In this document: piece after piece, positions 1 through 7,683 of the stretch
Layout of the letters: each line of letters opens with the position of its first letter
Position numbering within the stretch: the first letter of the stretch is position 1
Origin: ZC4RG30 sp046047615
GTDB lineage: Bacteria > Pseudomonadota > Gammaproteobacteria > Steroidobacterales > Steroidobacteraceae
Direction: 5' to 3'
NCBI GenBank assembly: GCA_046047615.1
Contig: JBJOHO010000017.1
Coordinates: 1-19,917 of the forward strand
DNA length: 19,917 nt
The notes under the pieces: generated by a model
What the model saw: only the letters and a program-made list of their open reading frames with translations
Database searches by the model: none
What the model was told of the DNA's origin: nothing
Position numbers and translations under genes: made by a program

Positions 1-30
1 TTCCAGGACTTGCCGCAACTGCGCGACTGA
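1..30 (+). CDS. C-terminal end of an upstream gene (partial)
   Basis: The first 30 bases read in frame 1 as nine codons (FQDLPQLRD) followed by TGA at 28-30, then 27 bases before the thiolase start codon. This is compatible with the tail of an upstream gene in the same direction, possibly co-transcribed with the thiolase. Nine residues are too few to identify anything, and an open frame this short could be chance, so this is a weak call. Confidence 0.3.
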   Translation, partial: FQDLPQLRD

Positions 31-57
31 CCCCCAAGCACACCAGGACAGCCCACC

Positions 58-1275
58 ATGCAAGACGCCGTCATCGTCGCCGCGACGCGCACCGCCATCG
101 GCAGCTTCCAGGGCGCACTGGCCGCCATGCCCGCGAGCCAACTCGGCAGTGCCGTGATCCGCGCCCTGCTGGAGCGCACCGCGCTGGACCCTGCCCTGGT
201 CGACGAAGTGTTGATGGGGCATGTGCTGACTGCAGGCCAAGGCCAGAACACCGCACGCCAGGCCGCCATCGGTGCCGGTCTGCCCGTCGAGGTGCCGGCC
301 TTCACGGTGAACAAGGTCTGCGGCTCCGGCCTCAAGGCGGTGGCGCTGGCCGTGCAGGCCATCCAGTGCGGCGATGCGCAGGCGATCATCGCCGGTGGCA
401 TGGAGAGCATGAGCCGTGCGGCGCATGTGCTGCCCGCGCTGCGCACGGGCCAGCGCCTCGGCGACGCGACACTCATCGACACGATGGTGCGCGATGGCCT
501 GTGGGACGCCTTCGGCGACTACCACATGGGGCAGACCGCCGAACACCTGGCGGAGCGCCACGGCATCAGCCGCGAGGCGCAGGACGCCTATGCGCTGCAG
601 TCGCAGCAGCGCGCGGCCGCTGCACTGCAGGCGGGACGCTTCCACGGCGAGATCACGCCCGTGGAGGTCGCACAGCCCAAAGGCCCACCTCAGCACGTCG
701 ACACCGACGAACAGCCCCGCCCCGGGACGGACCCCGCACGGCTGGCCGCGCTGCGACCCGCGTTCAAGCCGGGCGGCACCGTGACGGCGGGCAATGCCTC
801 AACGCTCAATGACGGCGCCGCGGCGGTGCTGGTGATGGCCGCACCACGGGCGGCGCAACTGGGCTTGCCCGTGCTGGCACGCGTGGCAGCCAGCGCGCAG
901 GCGGGCGTGGACCCCGCCGTCATGGGCCTCGGCCCGGTCCCTGCCGCGCGCCGTTGTCTGGCGCGCGCCGGCTGGTCGCTGGACGACGTCGATCTCATCG
1001 AGGCCAACGAGGCCTTCGCTGTGCAGGCGCTGGCCGTGACTCAGCAGCTGGGGCTGGATCCGGCCCGCGTCAACGTGAACGGCGGTGCCATCGCACTGGG
1101 CCATCCGATCGGTGCTTCCGGCTGCCGCGTGCTGGTCACACTGCTGCACGAGATGCAGCGCCGCGACGTACGGCGTGGACTTGCCACACTGTGCATCGGC
1201 GGTGGCCAGGGCATTGCTCTGGCGGTGGAGCGCCAAGCGCTCGACCTGAGGGCCGTCAGACCTCCACCCGCTTGA
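58..1275 (+). CDS. acetyl-CoA acetyltransferase (thiolase family)
   Basis: A 405-residue cytoplasmic thiolase of the AtoB/PhaA type, which condenses two acetyl-CoA to acetoacetyl-CoA or runs the reverse thiolysis. The family's three catalytic elements are all visible: the acyl-accepting Cys88 in VNKVCGSGLKA, His349 in NGGAIALGHPIGASGCR, and the proton-donating Cys379 in LCIGGGQG. The substrate-loop motif GGMESMSRAAH (113-123) is the usual one for short-chain biosynthetic thiolases. An AGGA lies 9 bases before the ATG. The conserved core normally ends about where ALAVER lies (388-392). The last 13 residues are an extra tail, encoded partly in a 20-bp tail-to-tail overlap with the convergent transporter gene. 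No operator like those of the pectin genes precedes it, so it is probably a flanking gene of lipid, ketone-body or polyhydroxyalkanoate metabolism. The exact substrate cannot be read from sequence. Confidence 0.93.
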   Translation: MQDAVIVAATRTAIGSFQGALAAMPASQLGSAVIRALLERTALDPALVDEVLMGHVLTAGQGQNTARQAAIGAGLPVEVPAFTVNKVCGSGLKAVALAVQAIQCGDAQAIIAGGMESMSRAAHVLPALRTGQRLGDATLIDTMVRDGLWDAFGDYHMGQTAEHLAERHGISREAQDAYALQSQQRAAAALQAGRFHGEITPVEVAQPKGPPQHVDTDEQPRPGTDPARLAALRPAFKPGGTVTAGNASTLNDGAAAVLVMAAPRAAQLGLPVLARVAASAQAGVDPAVMGLGPVPAARRCLARAGWSLDDVDLIEANEAFAVQALAVTQQLGLDPARVNVNGGAIALGHPIGASGCRVLVTLLHEMQRRDVRRGLATLCIGGGQGIALAVERQALDLRAVRPPPA

Positions 1276-2536
1276 GCCGCGGCGACAGCAGGTGGATGGC
1301 CAACACGGCAATGAAGTACACGACCGTGCAGGCCATGAAGATCACCGTGTAGTTGCCACCCGTCGCATCCAGGACCATACCGGTGGACTTGGCCATGATC
1401 ATGCCGCCAATGCCACCGGCAAAACCGCCCAGACCGATCGCCGAGCCCACCGCACGCTTGGGGAACATGTCCGGTGGCAGCGACAGCAGGTTGGAACTGA
1501 ACGACTGGTGGCCTGCCAGTGCAATGCCGATCAGCAGCACCGCCAGCCACATGTTGGACAGCCCCGACACGAACAGCAGCGGCAGCACACAGCACCCCGA
1601 CAGCAGCAGCGTGAGCTTGCGCGCCAGGTTCGGCGTGTAGCCGCGCTGAATGAGCCTCGACGACAGCCAACCGCCCGCAATCGAGCCCAGGTCCGACAGC
1701 AGGTACATGAGGATCATCGGCAGCAGCACCTGCGTCAGGTCCACGCCGTAGGTGCTGCTGAAATACTTCGGCAGCCAGAACAGCATGAGGAACCACACCG
1801 GATCGGTGAGGAACTTGGCCACCGCGAAGGCCCAGGCCTCGCGCAGCGTGATGAGGCGGACCCAGGGAACGCGCTGTACCTTCTCCGGCGGGTCATGCTC
1901 GATCCAGGCCAGCTCGGCCTCGCTCACCCGAGCGCTCTCGCGGGGGTTGGAATAGAACTTCCACCACAGCGCCAGCAGCACGACGCCGAACAACGCCGAC
2001 CACAGGAAGGTCTCGCGCCAGCCCAACCCCAGGACCGACATGAACAGTGCCAGCGTGGGCGCGGTCAGGATCACGCCGATGGTGGTGCCCGAGTTCACCC
2101 AACCGATGGCCAGCGCGCGTTCCTTCTGCGGAAACCATTCGCTGCTGGCCCGGACGACGGCCGGAAAATGCCCGGCCTCGCCGACACCCAGCACCACGCG
2201 GGCCGCAATGAAACTTGCCACCGAGGAGGCCATGCCGTGCGCGGCGTGCCCGATCGTCCAGATGCTGATGGCAATGGCATAGCCCACGCGCGGACCGAAG
2301 CGGTCGATCAACCAGCCCATGATCAGGAAGCCCAGCGCATACGCGGCCTGGAACGCCGTGACGATCGAGCCGTAGTCGTTCTCGTTCCAGCCCAGGTCCT
2401 TGCCCAACGACGGGGCCAGCAGACCCAGCATCGTCCGGTCGACATAGTTGACCGTGGTGGCGACGAACAGCAGCGCGATGATCTGCCATCGCCGCCGCCC
2501 GGCAGGTGCAGGCGCCGTGTGGGCTACGTCAGTCAT
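1256..2536 (-). CDS. MFS transporter, hexuronate (ExuT-like) ACS family
   Basis: A 426-residue inner-membrane protein with about twelve hydrophobic segments, of the anion:cation symporter branch of the major facilitator superfamily that includes ExuT and GudP. Near the N-terminus, NYVDRTMLGLLAP (about 30-42) resembles this branch. The cytoplasmic loop GWLIDRFGPRVGY (about 74-86) is the MFS motif-A equivalent. GVGEAGHFPAVVRASSEWFP (about 117-136) is also characteristic. It probably imports galacturonate, glucuronate or a related sugar acid with protons. This rests on family and on position: it is the last gene of a minus-strand unit after uxaA and the hydratase-like gene, and its start overlaps the latter's stop by 8 bp. 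An AAGGGG lies 5 bases before the ATG. Its 3' end overlaps the convergent thiolase gene by 20 bp, leaving no room for a terminator between them. The exact substrate is inferred. Confidence 0.9.
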   Translation of the reverse strand: MTDVAHTAPAPAGRRRWQIIALLFVATTVNYVDRTMLGLLAPSLGKDLGWNENDYGSIVTAFQAAYALGFLIMGWLIDRFGPRVGYAIAISIWTIGHAAHGMASSVASFIAARVVLGVGEAGHFPAVVRASSEWFPQKERALAIGWVNSGTTIGVILTAPTLALFMSVLGLGWRETFLWSALFGVVLLALWWKFYSNPRESARVSEAELAWIEHDPPEKVQRVPWVRLITLREAWAFAVAKFLTDPVWFLMLFWLPKYFSSTYGVDLTQVLLPMILMYLLSDLGSIAGGWLSSRLIQRGYTPNLARKLTLLLSGCCVLPLLFVSGLSNMWLAVLLIGIALAGHQSFSSNLLSLPPDMFPKRAVGSAIGLGGFAGGIGGMIMAKSTGMVLDATGGNYTVIFMACTVVYFIAVLAIHLLSPRLKRVEV

Positions 2537-3347
2537 GGGAACCCCTTGATGTTTTTATTTGGCACTCGACGGCGCCATGCGCGCCGAAAACGGCCCGGAC
2601 ATGCTGGCCCGGTCGAACGTCATGGACACCGGTGATGGCGCCGGTCGACACCCACAGCCCAGCCGAGGCATCGATGCCGCGGGACTGCAGATTGGCCAAC
2701 AGGAAGCGCACGGCACCGTAAGGTCCGTCCAGCATGGTGGCAGCCGTGGCCTCGCCCACGACTTCGCCATCAATCTCGGTTCGGACGACGATGGCGCACA
2801 GGTCGGCATCACGCCAACCGGCCAGCACCGGTCCCATCACCAGACCCTGGTTGTTGCCGAAATCCGAGACGGTCACCGGCGGACCGTCGGCGTTGATGCC
2901 CGGATAGGGTGAACTGGCAATCTCGATGCCCAGGCGCACTTCATCGAGCAGTGCGCGTGCGCCGGCATCATCCGTGGGTACGCCACCGCGCCAACCCGGC
3001 GCGACATGCAACAGCAGCTCCGCTTCAGCGGCCGCAAACCCCGCAGCGATGACGGGCATTGCCGGCACTTCGCCGCCCGCACCGTATTGCGCGATGCTGC
3101 CTTGGAAGATCGGACCGGCCAGCCGGTTGCTGTGCAACTGTGCATCCAGCGGTGGGTTGATGCGGCCCACCTTCCAGCCCACCACGGCGCGCCCATCCAT
3201 CCGGATGGCGCAATCCTGGATGACATAGGCCTCCGCAAGATCCACGGGCCGCTCACCCGGGTATGCGGCAAGAGGCTGGCCCGACCTGCGGGCGGCCACG
3301 AAGGCTGCCGCGACCGCCGAGGCCTGTTCCGTCTGCATGTTGCTCAT
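2529..3347 (-). CDS. 2-keto-4-pentenoate hydratase-like protein (FAH superfamily)
   Basis: A 272-residue protein of the MhpD/DmpE/DmpH branch (2-keto-4-pentenoate hydratases and 4-oxalocrotonate decarboxylases). Family-type active-site elements are visible: a lysine in VVGWKVGR (about 57-64), a pair of acidic residues in AAEAELLLHV, a further glutamate in RLGIEIASSPYP, and the loop DFGNNQGLVMG. Members bind a divalent metal and act on 2-oxo/enol acids from aromatic meta-cleavage. No aromatic-degradation gene is near. Here it lies between uxaA (52-bp gap) and the hexuronate transporter (8-bp overlap), so it is probably co-transcribed with them and may act on a 2-oxo acid from uronate breakdown. 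The frame stays open far upstream into uxaA. I chose MSNMQTEQ because AAGG lies about 6 bases before that ATG and family homology begins soon after. The family call is firm; the reaction is unknown. Confidence 0.85.
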   Translation of the reverse strand: MSNMQTEQASAVAAAFVAARRSGQPLAAYPGERPVDLAEAYVIQDCAIRMDGRAVVGWKVGRINPPLDAQLHSNRLAGPIFQGSIAQYGAGGEVPAMPVIAAGFAAAEAELLLHVAPGWRGGVPTDDAGARALLDEVRLGIEIASSPYPGINADGPPVTVSDFGNNQGLVMGPVLAGWRDADLCAIVVRTEIDGEVVGEATAATMLDGPYGAVRFLLANLQSRGIDASAGLWVSTGAITGVHDVRPGQHVRAVFGAHGAVECQIKTSRGSHD

Positions 3348-3399
3348 CAACTGCCTTGGAAATCGTGTTCGTTGAATAAGGTTGCAGCGCTGGTACGGC

Positions 3400-4869
3400 T
3401 CATAAGGTCGCCCCGCGCTTCCAGATGGCGATGCTGCGCTGGCCATTGCGCTCCGCGGCGCAGGGTTCGCCGCTGGCGAAGGCCAGCACCCGCGCCAGGA
3501 AGGCCTCATCGGCGGCTTGCAGACCGGCGTAGAGGGCCAGAGAGGCATCGAAGTCGATCCAGTGCGGCTTGGTCTCGGCCAGGGTGGCATTCGAGGCCAC
3601 CTTGACCGTGGGCGCCGGGAAGCCCAGCGGAGTACCGCGACCGGTGGTGAACACCAGCAGCGTGGCGCCGGCCGCCACCAGCGCGGTCGACGACACGGCA
3701 TCGTTGCCGGGCGCCTCCAGCAGACTCAGGCCGGGCTGCGAAGCCTGCGCCCCGTAACCGATGACATCGACCAGTGGCACCAGGCCCGCTTTCTGCACCG
3801 CCCCCAGCGACTTTTCCTCGAGAGTCGTGATGCCGCCCGCCAGATTGCCGGGCGACGGGTTCTCCGAGACCGGCAAACCCTGGTCCAGGTAATGGCGCTT
3901 GAAGCGGTTGACCAGACCGGCGCCGGCTTCGAACACCGCGTCGCTGGCGGCCCGCTCGAGCAGGGCCTGTTCGGCGCCGAAGATCTCCGGGATCTCGGTG
4001 AGGATGACCTTGCCACCGGCGGCCGCAAGGTGGTCGCTCAGCCGGCCCAGCAGTGGATTCGCGGTGAGACCGGAGAAGGCGTCCGAGCCTCCGCATTTCA
4101 GGCCCAGCGTCAGTTCGCCCAGCGGCAGCGGAACGCGCTGGGCGGTCGCGGCCTGCTCGACCATTTCGTCGATGAGCGCCGCCGCCGCCGCGTGCTCGTC
4201 ACCAACGCTCTGGCTGACCAGGCAGCGCACCCGGCCGCGGACGTGTTCGGGTACCTCTTGCAGCAGGCGATCCAGCTGGTTTGACTCGCAGCCCAAGCCC
4301 AGCAGCAGCACGCCGGCCGCGTTGGGATGCGTCGCCAGACCCGCCAGCAGCCGACGCGTTCCGGACAGGTCGTCGCCCAGCTGCGAGCAACCGTGCGGAT
4401 GCGTGAAAGCATGGATGCCGTCGATCCGGCCGGCATGGCGCTGCCGGGCAGCCAGGGCGATGGCCTCGGCGGTCTGCCCCACGCAGCCCACCGTCGGCAG
4501 GATCCACACTTCATTGCGCGTGGCCGCGCGGCCATCGGCACGGCGGTAACCCTGCCAGGTGTGCGGGCTGGAGGCACTCGCGGCCGCGAACGCAGGGCCA
4601 CGGCTGCTGTATTCCAGTTCGCCCCGCAGCGCGGTCGCCAGGTTGTGGCTGTGCACCCACTCGCCCGGCGTGATGTCGGACAGCGCAAGGCCGATGGGTT
4701 GGCCATACTTGCGCACCGTGTCGCCCGCCTTGAGTCCCTGCAGGGCCACCTTGTGGCCCCGCGGAACCGGCTGCGTTACGGTGACGCCGAGCCAGCCCTC
4801 GCCCGCCGCCAAGGCGCGCAGGGCCACCGCCACCGAGTCGGACGGGTGGATCTGCAACAGGGCGGGCAT
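3400..4869 (-). CDS. uxaA: altronate dehydratase
   Basis: A 489-residue cytoplasmic enzyme that dehydrates D-altronate to 2-keto-3-deoxygluconate in the galacturonate branch. The N-terminal SAF-like domain (about 1-95: RGHKVAL, PGEWVHSHN) is followed by the large D-galactarate/altronate dehydratase domain. That domain carries FTHPHGCSQLGDD (about 155-167), LGLGCESNQL and LKCGGSDAFSGLTANP, whose cysteines and histidines suit an iron-dependent dehydratase. Length matches the family (about 490-495). The frame can also open four codons earlier at a TTG (4881), which has GGTGG about 4 bases upstream. I chose the ATG because the protein then starts MPALLQIHPSDSVAVAL, as in relatives. An operator lies 28 bp upstream of this ATG and carries a perfect TTGACA on the same strand. 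It is the first gene of the unit that continues into the hydratase-like gene and the transporter. Confidence 0.95.
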   Translation of the reverse strand: MPALLQIHPSDSVAVALRALAAGEGWLGVTVTQPVPRGHKVALQGLKAGDTVRKYGQPIGLALSDITPGEWVHSHNLATALRGELEYSSRGPAFAAASASSPHTWQGYRRADGRAATRNEVWILPTVGCVGQTAEAIALAARQRHAGRIDGIHAFTHPHGCSQLGDDLSGTRRLLAGLATHPNAAGVLLLGLGCESNQLDRLLQEVPEHVRGRVRCLVSQSVGDEHAAAAALIDEMVEQAATAQRVPLPLGELTLGLKCGGSDAFSGLTANPLLGRLSDHLAAAGGKVILTEIPEIFGAEQALLERAASDAVFEAGAGLVNRFKRHYLDQGLPVSENPSPGNLAGGITTLEEKSLGAVQKAGLVPLVDVIGYGAQASQPGLSLLEAPGNDAVSSTALVAAGATLLVFTTGRGTPLGFPAPTVKVASNATLAETKPHWIDFDASLALYAGLQAADEAFLARVLAFASGEPCAAERNGQRSIAIWKRGATL

Positions 4870-4897
4870 GGCGTCGTCCAAGGGTCCACCGGCGGTA

Positions 4898-4911
4898 GGT
4901 AACCGGTGTCA
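4898..4911 (-). promoter_or_regulatory. operator 1 (uxaA / lacI divergent region)
   Basis: On the minus strand the sequence reads TGACACCGGTTACC, identical over 14 bp to the copies before kduI and nearest the TonB receptor gene. It is a quasi-palindrome centred on ACCGGT with a CpG at the dyad, typical of LacI-family operators. It lies in the short divergent region, 28 bp from the uxaA start and 41 bp from the lacI start, so it could control both, including autoregulation. A perfect TTGACA (4912 down to 4907) overlaps it in the uxaA direction, but I could not find a convincing -10 at 16-18 bp. Confidence 0.82.
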
Positions 4912-4952
4912 AGATTGCCCTTGAGCACCGTGGATGGCAAGCGAGGTACAGG

Positions 4953-5981
4953 ATGACGGGCCAGACAGGACGGAAGGGCAAGCCGACGATCAACGACGTG
5001 GCGCGGCTTTCCGGCGTGTCCAAGAAGACCGTCAGCCGGGTCATCAACCGCTCCCCCCTGCTGAACCAGGCGACCCGCGAGAAGGTCGAGGCGGTCATCG
5101 CCCAAGTCGGCTATGTGCCCGATCCGCAGGCGCGCGGCCTGGCCCTGCGGCGCAACTTCGTGCTGGGGATGATCTATGACAACCCGAACGCCCAGATGGT
5201 GCTCAATTTCCAGGAAGGCGTGCTGGACGCCATCCGTGGCGAGGAATTCGCGCTGGTGATCTACCCGGTCGACCGCCACAACCCCAGGCTGTTCGAGCAG
5301 ATCCGTCGCTTCATCGGGCAGCAGCGGCTTTACGGCGTGATGGTGTTGCCGCCCTTGTCGGAAAACGATGCTTTCATCGCGCTGCTGGATGAACTGGACT
5401 GCAACTACGTGCGCATGGGTTCAGCGGAACTCGATGATGCCGCCCACCTGGTGCAGGCCAATGACCGGCAGGCGGTGCGCGAAGCGGTGGAGAACCTCAT
5501 CCGCATGGGTCACCAGCGCATTGGTCTGGTTGAAGGCCCCGAAGGTTTCCGCTCCGCGCAGGAGCGCCGCGAGGGCTGGCGCGAAGCCCTCATTGCCCAT
5601 GGCCTGCCCTGCGGCGCGGAACTCGTCTCCCGTGGCAACTACACCTTCGAAACCGGCAGGCAGTCCGGCGTTGAACTGCTGGCGGCCGCGGATCGCCCGA
5701 CGGCCATCTTCGCTTCCAACGACGTCATGGCAGCCGGCGTCGTGCACGCCGCCCGCGAGCAGGGGCTGGATGTGCCCGCCGACCTGTCGGTCGTCGGCTT
5801 CGACGACACGGCCATCGCCGCCACCATCTGGCCGCCGCTGACGACAGTCCGGTGGCCGATCCGCAGCATGGCCCGCTCCGCGGCCCGCAAGCTGATCCAC
5901 CCTGAGGCGGCGGCGCAGGAGCAATCCCTCTTCCCCACGGAACTCGTGCCGCGCCGCTCGGCGGCACCGCCGCGACGCTGA
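4953..5981 (+). CDS. LacI-family transcriptional regulator of pectin/hexuronate genes
   Basis: A 342-residue DNA-binding repressor. The N-terminal LacI helix-turn-helix is clear at 13-34 (INDVARLSGVSKKTVSRVIN), followed by the hinge region with PDPQARGLA. Residues from about 62 form the periplasmic-binding-protein-like effector domain, with IFASNDVMAAGV and LSVVGFDDTAIA near the end. Family members bind palindromes with a central CpG and release DNA on binding a sugar-derived ligand. The gene is divergent from uxaA, and the shared region holds operator 1. The same site occurs before kduI and between the lyase and TonB receptor genes, so it is very probably the local repressor. The inducer is not visible; KDG or a galacturonate-derived intermediate is a reasonable guess. 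GAGGT lies 5 bases before the ATG. The C-terminus is basic (RRSAAPPRR), an unimportant-looking extension. Confidence 0.93.
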   Translation: MTGQTGRKGKPTINDVARLSGVSKKTVSRVINRSPLLNQATREKVEAVIAQVGYVPDPQARGLALRRNFVLGMIYDNPNAQMVLNFQEGVLDAIRGEEFALVIYPVDRHNPRLFEQIRRFIGQQRLYGVMVLPPLSENDAFIALLDELDCNYVRMGSAELDDAAHLVQANDRQAVREAVENLIRMGHQRIGLVEGPEGFRSAQERREGWREALIAHGLPCGAELVSRGNYTFETGRQSGVELLAAADRPTAIFASNDVMAAGVVHAAREQGLDVPADLSVVGFDDTAIAATIWPPLTTVRWPIRSMARSAARKLIHPEAAAQEQSLFPTELVPRRSAAPPRR

Positions 5982-5989
5982 CCTGTGGT

Positions 5990-6016
5990 GGCGCTTCCCA
6001 AGCGCCGCTCAGGCGC
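5990..6016 (+). terminator. possible terminator: two alternative stem-loops after lacI
   Basis: Nine bases after the lacI stop, GGCGCTT (5990-5996), loop CCC, AAGCGCC (6000-6006) can form a 7-bp hairpin. The second arm can instead pair as GCGCC (6002-6006), loop GCTCA, with GGCGC (6012-6016). No T-run follows, so an intrinsic terminator is uncertain. The position between lacI and the kduI promoter fits a 3' end for the lacI transcript. Confidence 0.35.
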
Positions 6017-6019
6017 GGA

Positions 6020-6048
6020 TTGACACCGGTTACCAGAGCCGATACAAG
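6020..6048 (+). promoter_or_regulatory. predicted sigma-70 promoter of the kduI unit
   Basis: A perfect -35 TTGACA (6020-6025) is followed by a 17-bp spacer and a -10-like TACAAG (6043-6048, four of six matches to TATAAT). The kduI GTG start is 35 bp downstream. The -35 lies inside operator 2, so a bound repressor would block RNA polymerase directly. This is a prediction by eye. Confidence 0.6.
6021..6034 (+). promoter_or_regulatory. operator 2 (before kduI)
   Basis: TGACACCGGTTACC, identical over 14 bp to operators 1 and 4 and in the same orientation relative to the controlled gene. It covers most of the -35 hexamer and part of the spacer of the predicted kduI promoter. The kduI start is 48 bp downstream. 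Confidence 0.82.
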
Positions 6049-6070
6049 TCGGCGGACATCGATCGCCAGC

Positions 6071-6076
6071 GGAGAG
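6071..6076 (+). promoter_or_regulatory. ribosome binding site that sets the kduI GTG start
   Basis: GGAGAG lies 6 bases before the GTG at 6083. The nearby ATG at 6078 is out of frame. Upstream in-frame alternatives would begin inside the operator and promoter and add an N-terminus absent from KduI proteins. Confidence 0.75.
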
Positions 6077-6082
6077 CATGCC

Positions 6083-6922
6083 GTGTTTGCCAAGACATAC
6101 CACGCGACCCACCCCGACATGATGGACGGGGTGTCGAACGACGACCTGCGTGACCGCTACCTGGTCGGCGGCATGTTCCAGTCCGGCGCCGTCACCCTGA
6201 ACTACAGCCACAACGAACGCTTCGTGATCGGTGGGGCCGTGCCGGCCGCCGGCGCCACGCTGCGGCTGCCGGAACAGACCGTGCCGGCCAGTGCCGCGGG
6301 GCGGCCGTTCCTCGAACGCCGGGAGGCCGGCATCGTCAACATCGGCGCGCCGGGTTCCATCACGGTCGACGGCCAGCGCTTTGCCCTCGGCAACAAAGAA
6401 TGCCTGTACGTGCCCATGGGCAGCCGCGAAGTGCTGTTCGAAGGCGATGGCGCCCGCTTCTACATTGCCTCCGTGCCCGCCCACAAGGTCTGCCCGCTCA
6501 AGCACATCACGCTCGCGCAGGCGAACCCGCTGGTGCGCGGCGAGCTGGCCAGCTCGAACCAGCGCACCATCTACCAGCTGGTCATCCCCGGCGTTTGCGA
6601 AAGCGCACAGCTGCTGCTCGGTCTCACCGTACTCGACGAGGGTTCGGTCTGGAACACGATGCCGCCGCACCTGCACGACCGGCGCAGCGAGATCTACCTC
6701 TACTTCGACATGGCAGGCCCGACCGATCGAGTGTTCCACTACATGGGCGAGCCGGACTCGCTGCGCCACCTGGTGATCGCCAACGAAGAGGCCGTGATCA
6801 GCCCGCCGTGGTCCATCCACATGGGCTCCGGCACGCGCAAGTACGCCTTCATCTGGGCCATGGGCGGTGAGAACCTGGACTACACCGACATGAACGTGCT
6901 CGACATCTGCCAGCTCAAATGA
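6083..6922 (+). CDS. kduI: 4-deoxy-L-threo-5-hexosulose-uronate ketol-isomerase (5-keto-4-deoxyuronate isomerase)
   Basis: A 279-residue cytoplasmic cupin that isomerises 5-keto-4-deoxyuronate, from unsaturated galacturonate released by pectate lyase action, to 2,5-diketo-3-deoxygluconate. The metal ligands known from the E. coli enzyme fall in place: His196 and His198 in MPPHLHDRRSEIYLYF, Glu203 in the same stretch, and His246 in SPPWSIHMGSG. FLERREAGIVNIG (77-89) and ITVDGQ are further signatures. The frame is open further upstream to a TTG at 6020 inside the operator. The GTG at 6083 has a good GGAGAG site and gives almost exactly the E. coli length (278), with the HATHP segment aligned to E. 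coli HSAH. It is first in the unit kduI-kduD-kdgK-esterase. Its stop overlaps the kduD start (ATGA). Operator 2 and the predicted promoter lie just upstream. Confidence 0.95.
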   Translation: MFAKTYHATHPDMMDGVSNDDLRDRYLVGGMFQSGAVTLNYSHNERFVIGGAVPAAGATLRLPEQTVPASAAGRPFLERREAGIVNIGAPGSITVDGQRFALGNKECLYVPMGSREVLFEGDGARFYIASVPAHKVCPLKHITLAQANPLVRGELASSNQRTIYQLVIPGVCESAQLLLGLTVLDEGSVWNTMPPHLHDRRSEIYLYFDMAGPTDRVFHYMGEPDSLRHLVIANEEAVISPPWSIHMGSGTRKYAFIWAMGGENLDYTDMNVLDICQLK

Positions 6923-7674
6923 GCATCTCCTTCGACCTGACGGGCAAGGTGGCGCTGGTCACCGGCGCCAACACCGGCATCGGCCAGGCCATCGCGCTCG
7001 CGCTGGCTGCTGCGGGCGCCGATGTGGCGGTGGCCGGTCGCAGTGCGCCGCAGGACACCCTGGCCGGCATCGCGGCCACCGGTCGCCGCGGCCTCGACAT
7101 CCGCGCAGACCTGTCGTCCACCGCACCTGTGCAGGGAGTGGTCGGGCAGGTGGTCGACGGCCTCGGCCGCCTGGACGTGCTGGTCAACAACGCCGGCATC
7201 ATCCGCCGCAACGACCTGCAGGATTTCACCGAGGAAGACTGGGATGCGGTGGTCGACACCAACCTCAAGACGCTGTTCTTCCTCAGCCAGGCCGCGGCCC
7301 GCCACATGCTGTCGCGGGGCAGCGGCAAGATCATCAACATTGCCTCGCTGCTGAGTTTCCAGGGCGGCATCCGCGTGCCCAGCTACGCGGCCGCGAAGTC
7401 GGGCGTGGCAGGCGTGACGCGCGCCATGGCCAACGAGCTGGCCCCCAAGGGCATCCAGGTCAACGCCATTGCCCCCGGCTACATCACCACCAACAACACC
7501 GCAGCGCTGCAGGCTGACGAGACGCGCAACCGGCAGATCCTCGAGCGCATCCCCAGCGGCCGCTGGGGCCGGCCCGAAGACATCGCCGGCGCTGCCGTGT
7601 TCCTGGCCTCCCCCGCCTCCAACTACGTCACAGGCCACATTCTCGCCGTCGACGGCGGGTGGCTGGCCCGCTAG
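6919..7674 (+). CDS. kduD: 2-dehydro-3-deoxy-D-gluconate 5-dehydrogenase
   Basis: A 251-residue classical short-chain dehydrogenase/reductase that reduces 2,5-diketo-3-deoxygluconate to 2-keto-3-deoxygluconate with NAD(P)H. Visible are the cofactor motif TGANTGIG (15-22), NNAG (90-93), Ser143 in NIASLLSFQGGIRVPSY, and the YxxxK pair Tyr156/Lys160. The stretches SFQGGIRVPSY, NAIAPGYITTNNT and the C-terminal AVDGGWLAR match the KduD subfamily closely, and the E. coli protein is 253 residues. The start ATG overlaps the kduI stop by 4 bp. I see no strong Shine-Dalgarno sequence just before it, so translational coupling to kduI is likely. With KduI it makes the complete unsaturated-uronate branch after ring opening. 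Confidence 0.95.
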   Translation: MSISFDLTGKVALVTGANTGIGQAIALALAAAGADVAVAGRSAPQDTLAGIAATGRRGLDIRADLSSTAPVQGVVGQVVDGLGRLDVLVNNAGIIRRNDLQDFTEEDWDAVVDTNLKTLFFLSQAAARHMLSRGSGKIINIASLLSFQGGIRVPSYAAAKSGVAGVTRAMANELAPKGIQVNAIAPGYITTNNTAALQADETRNRQILERIPSGRWGRPEDIAGAAVFLASPASNYVTGHILAVDGGWLAR

Positions 7675-7683
7675 CGCTGTCGC

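Noticed and set aside
1292..2635. Long plus-strand open frame of 447 codons opposite the transporter
   Set aside because: Its product is a His/Arg/Gln-rich low-complexity shadow of the transporter gene, which has clear membrane segments and family motifs.
2624..2637. Operator-like TGGACACCGGTGATGG inside the hydratase-like gene
   Set aside because: It shares ACACCGG with the operators but differs in the outer positions of both arms and lies within coding sequence, so chance in GC-rich DNA is likelier.
4870..4881. TTG start for uxaA at 4881
   Set aside because: Possible, but it would add only LDDA before the ATG, which itself gives the family-typical N-terminus; kept as an alternative.
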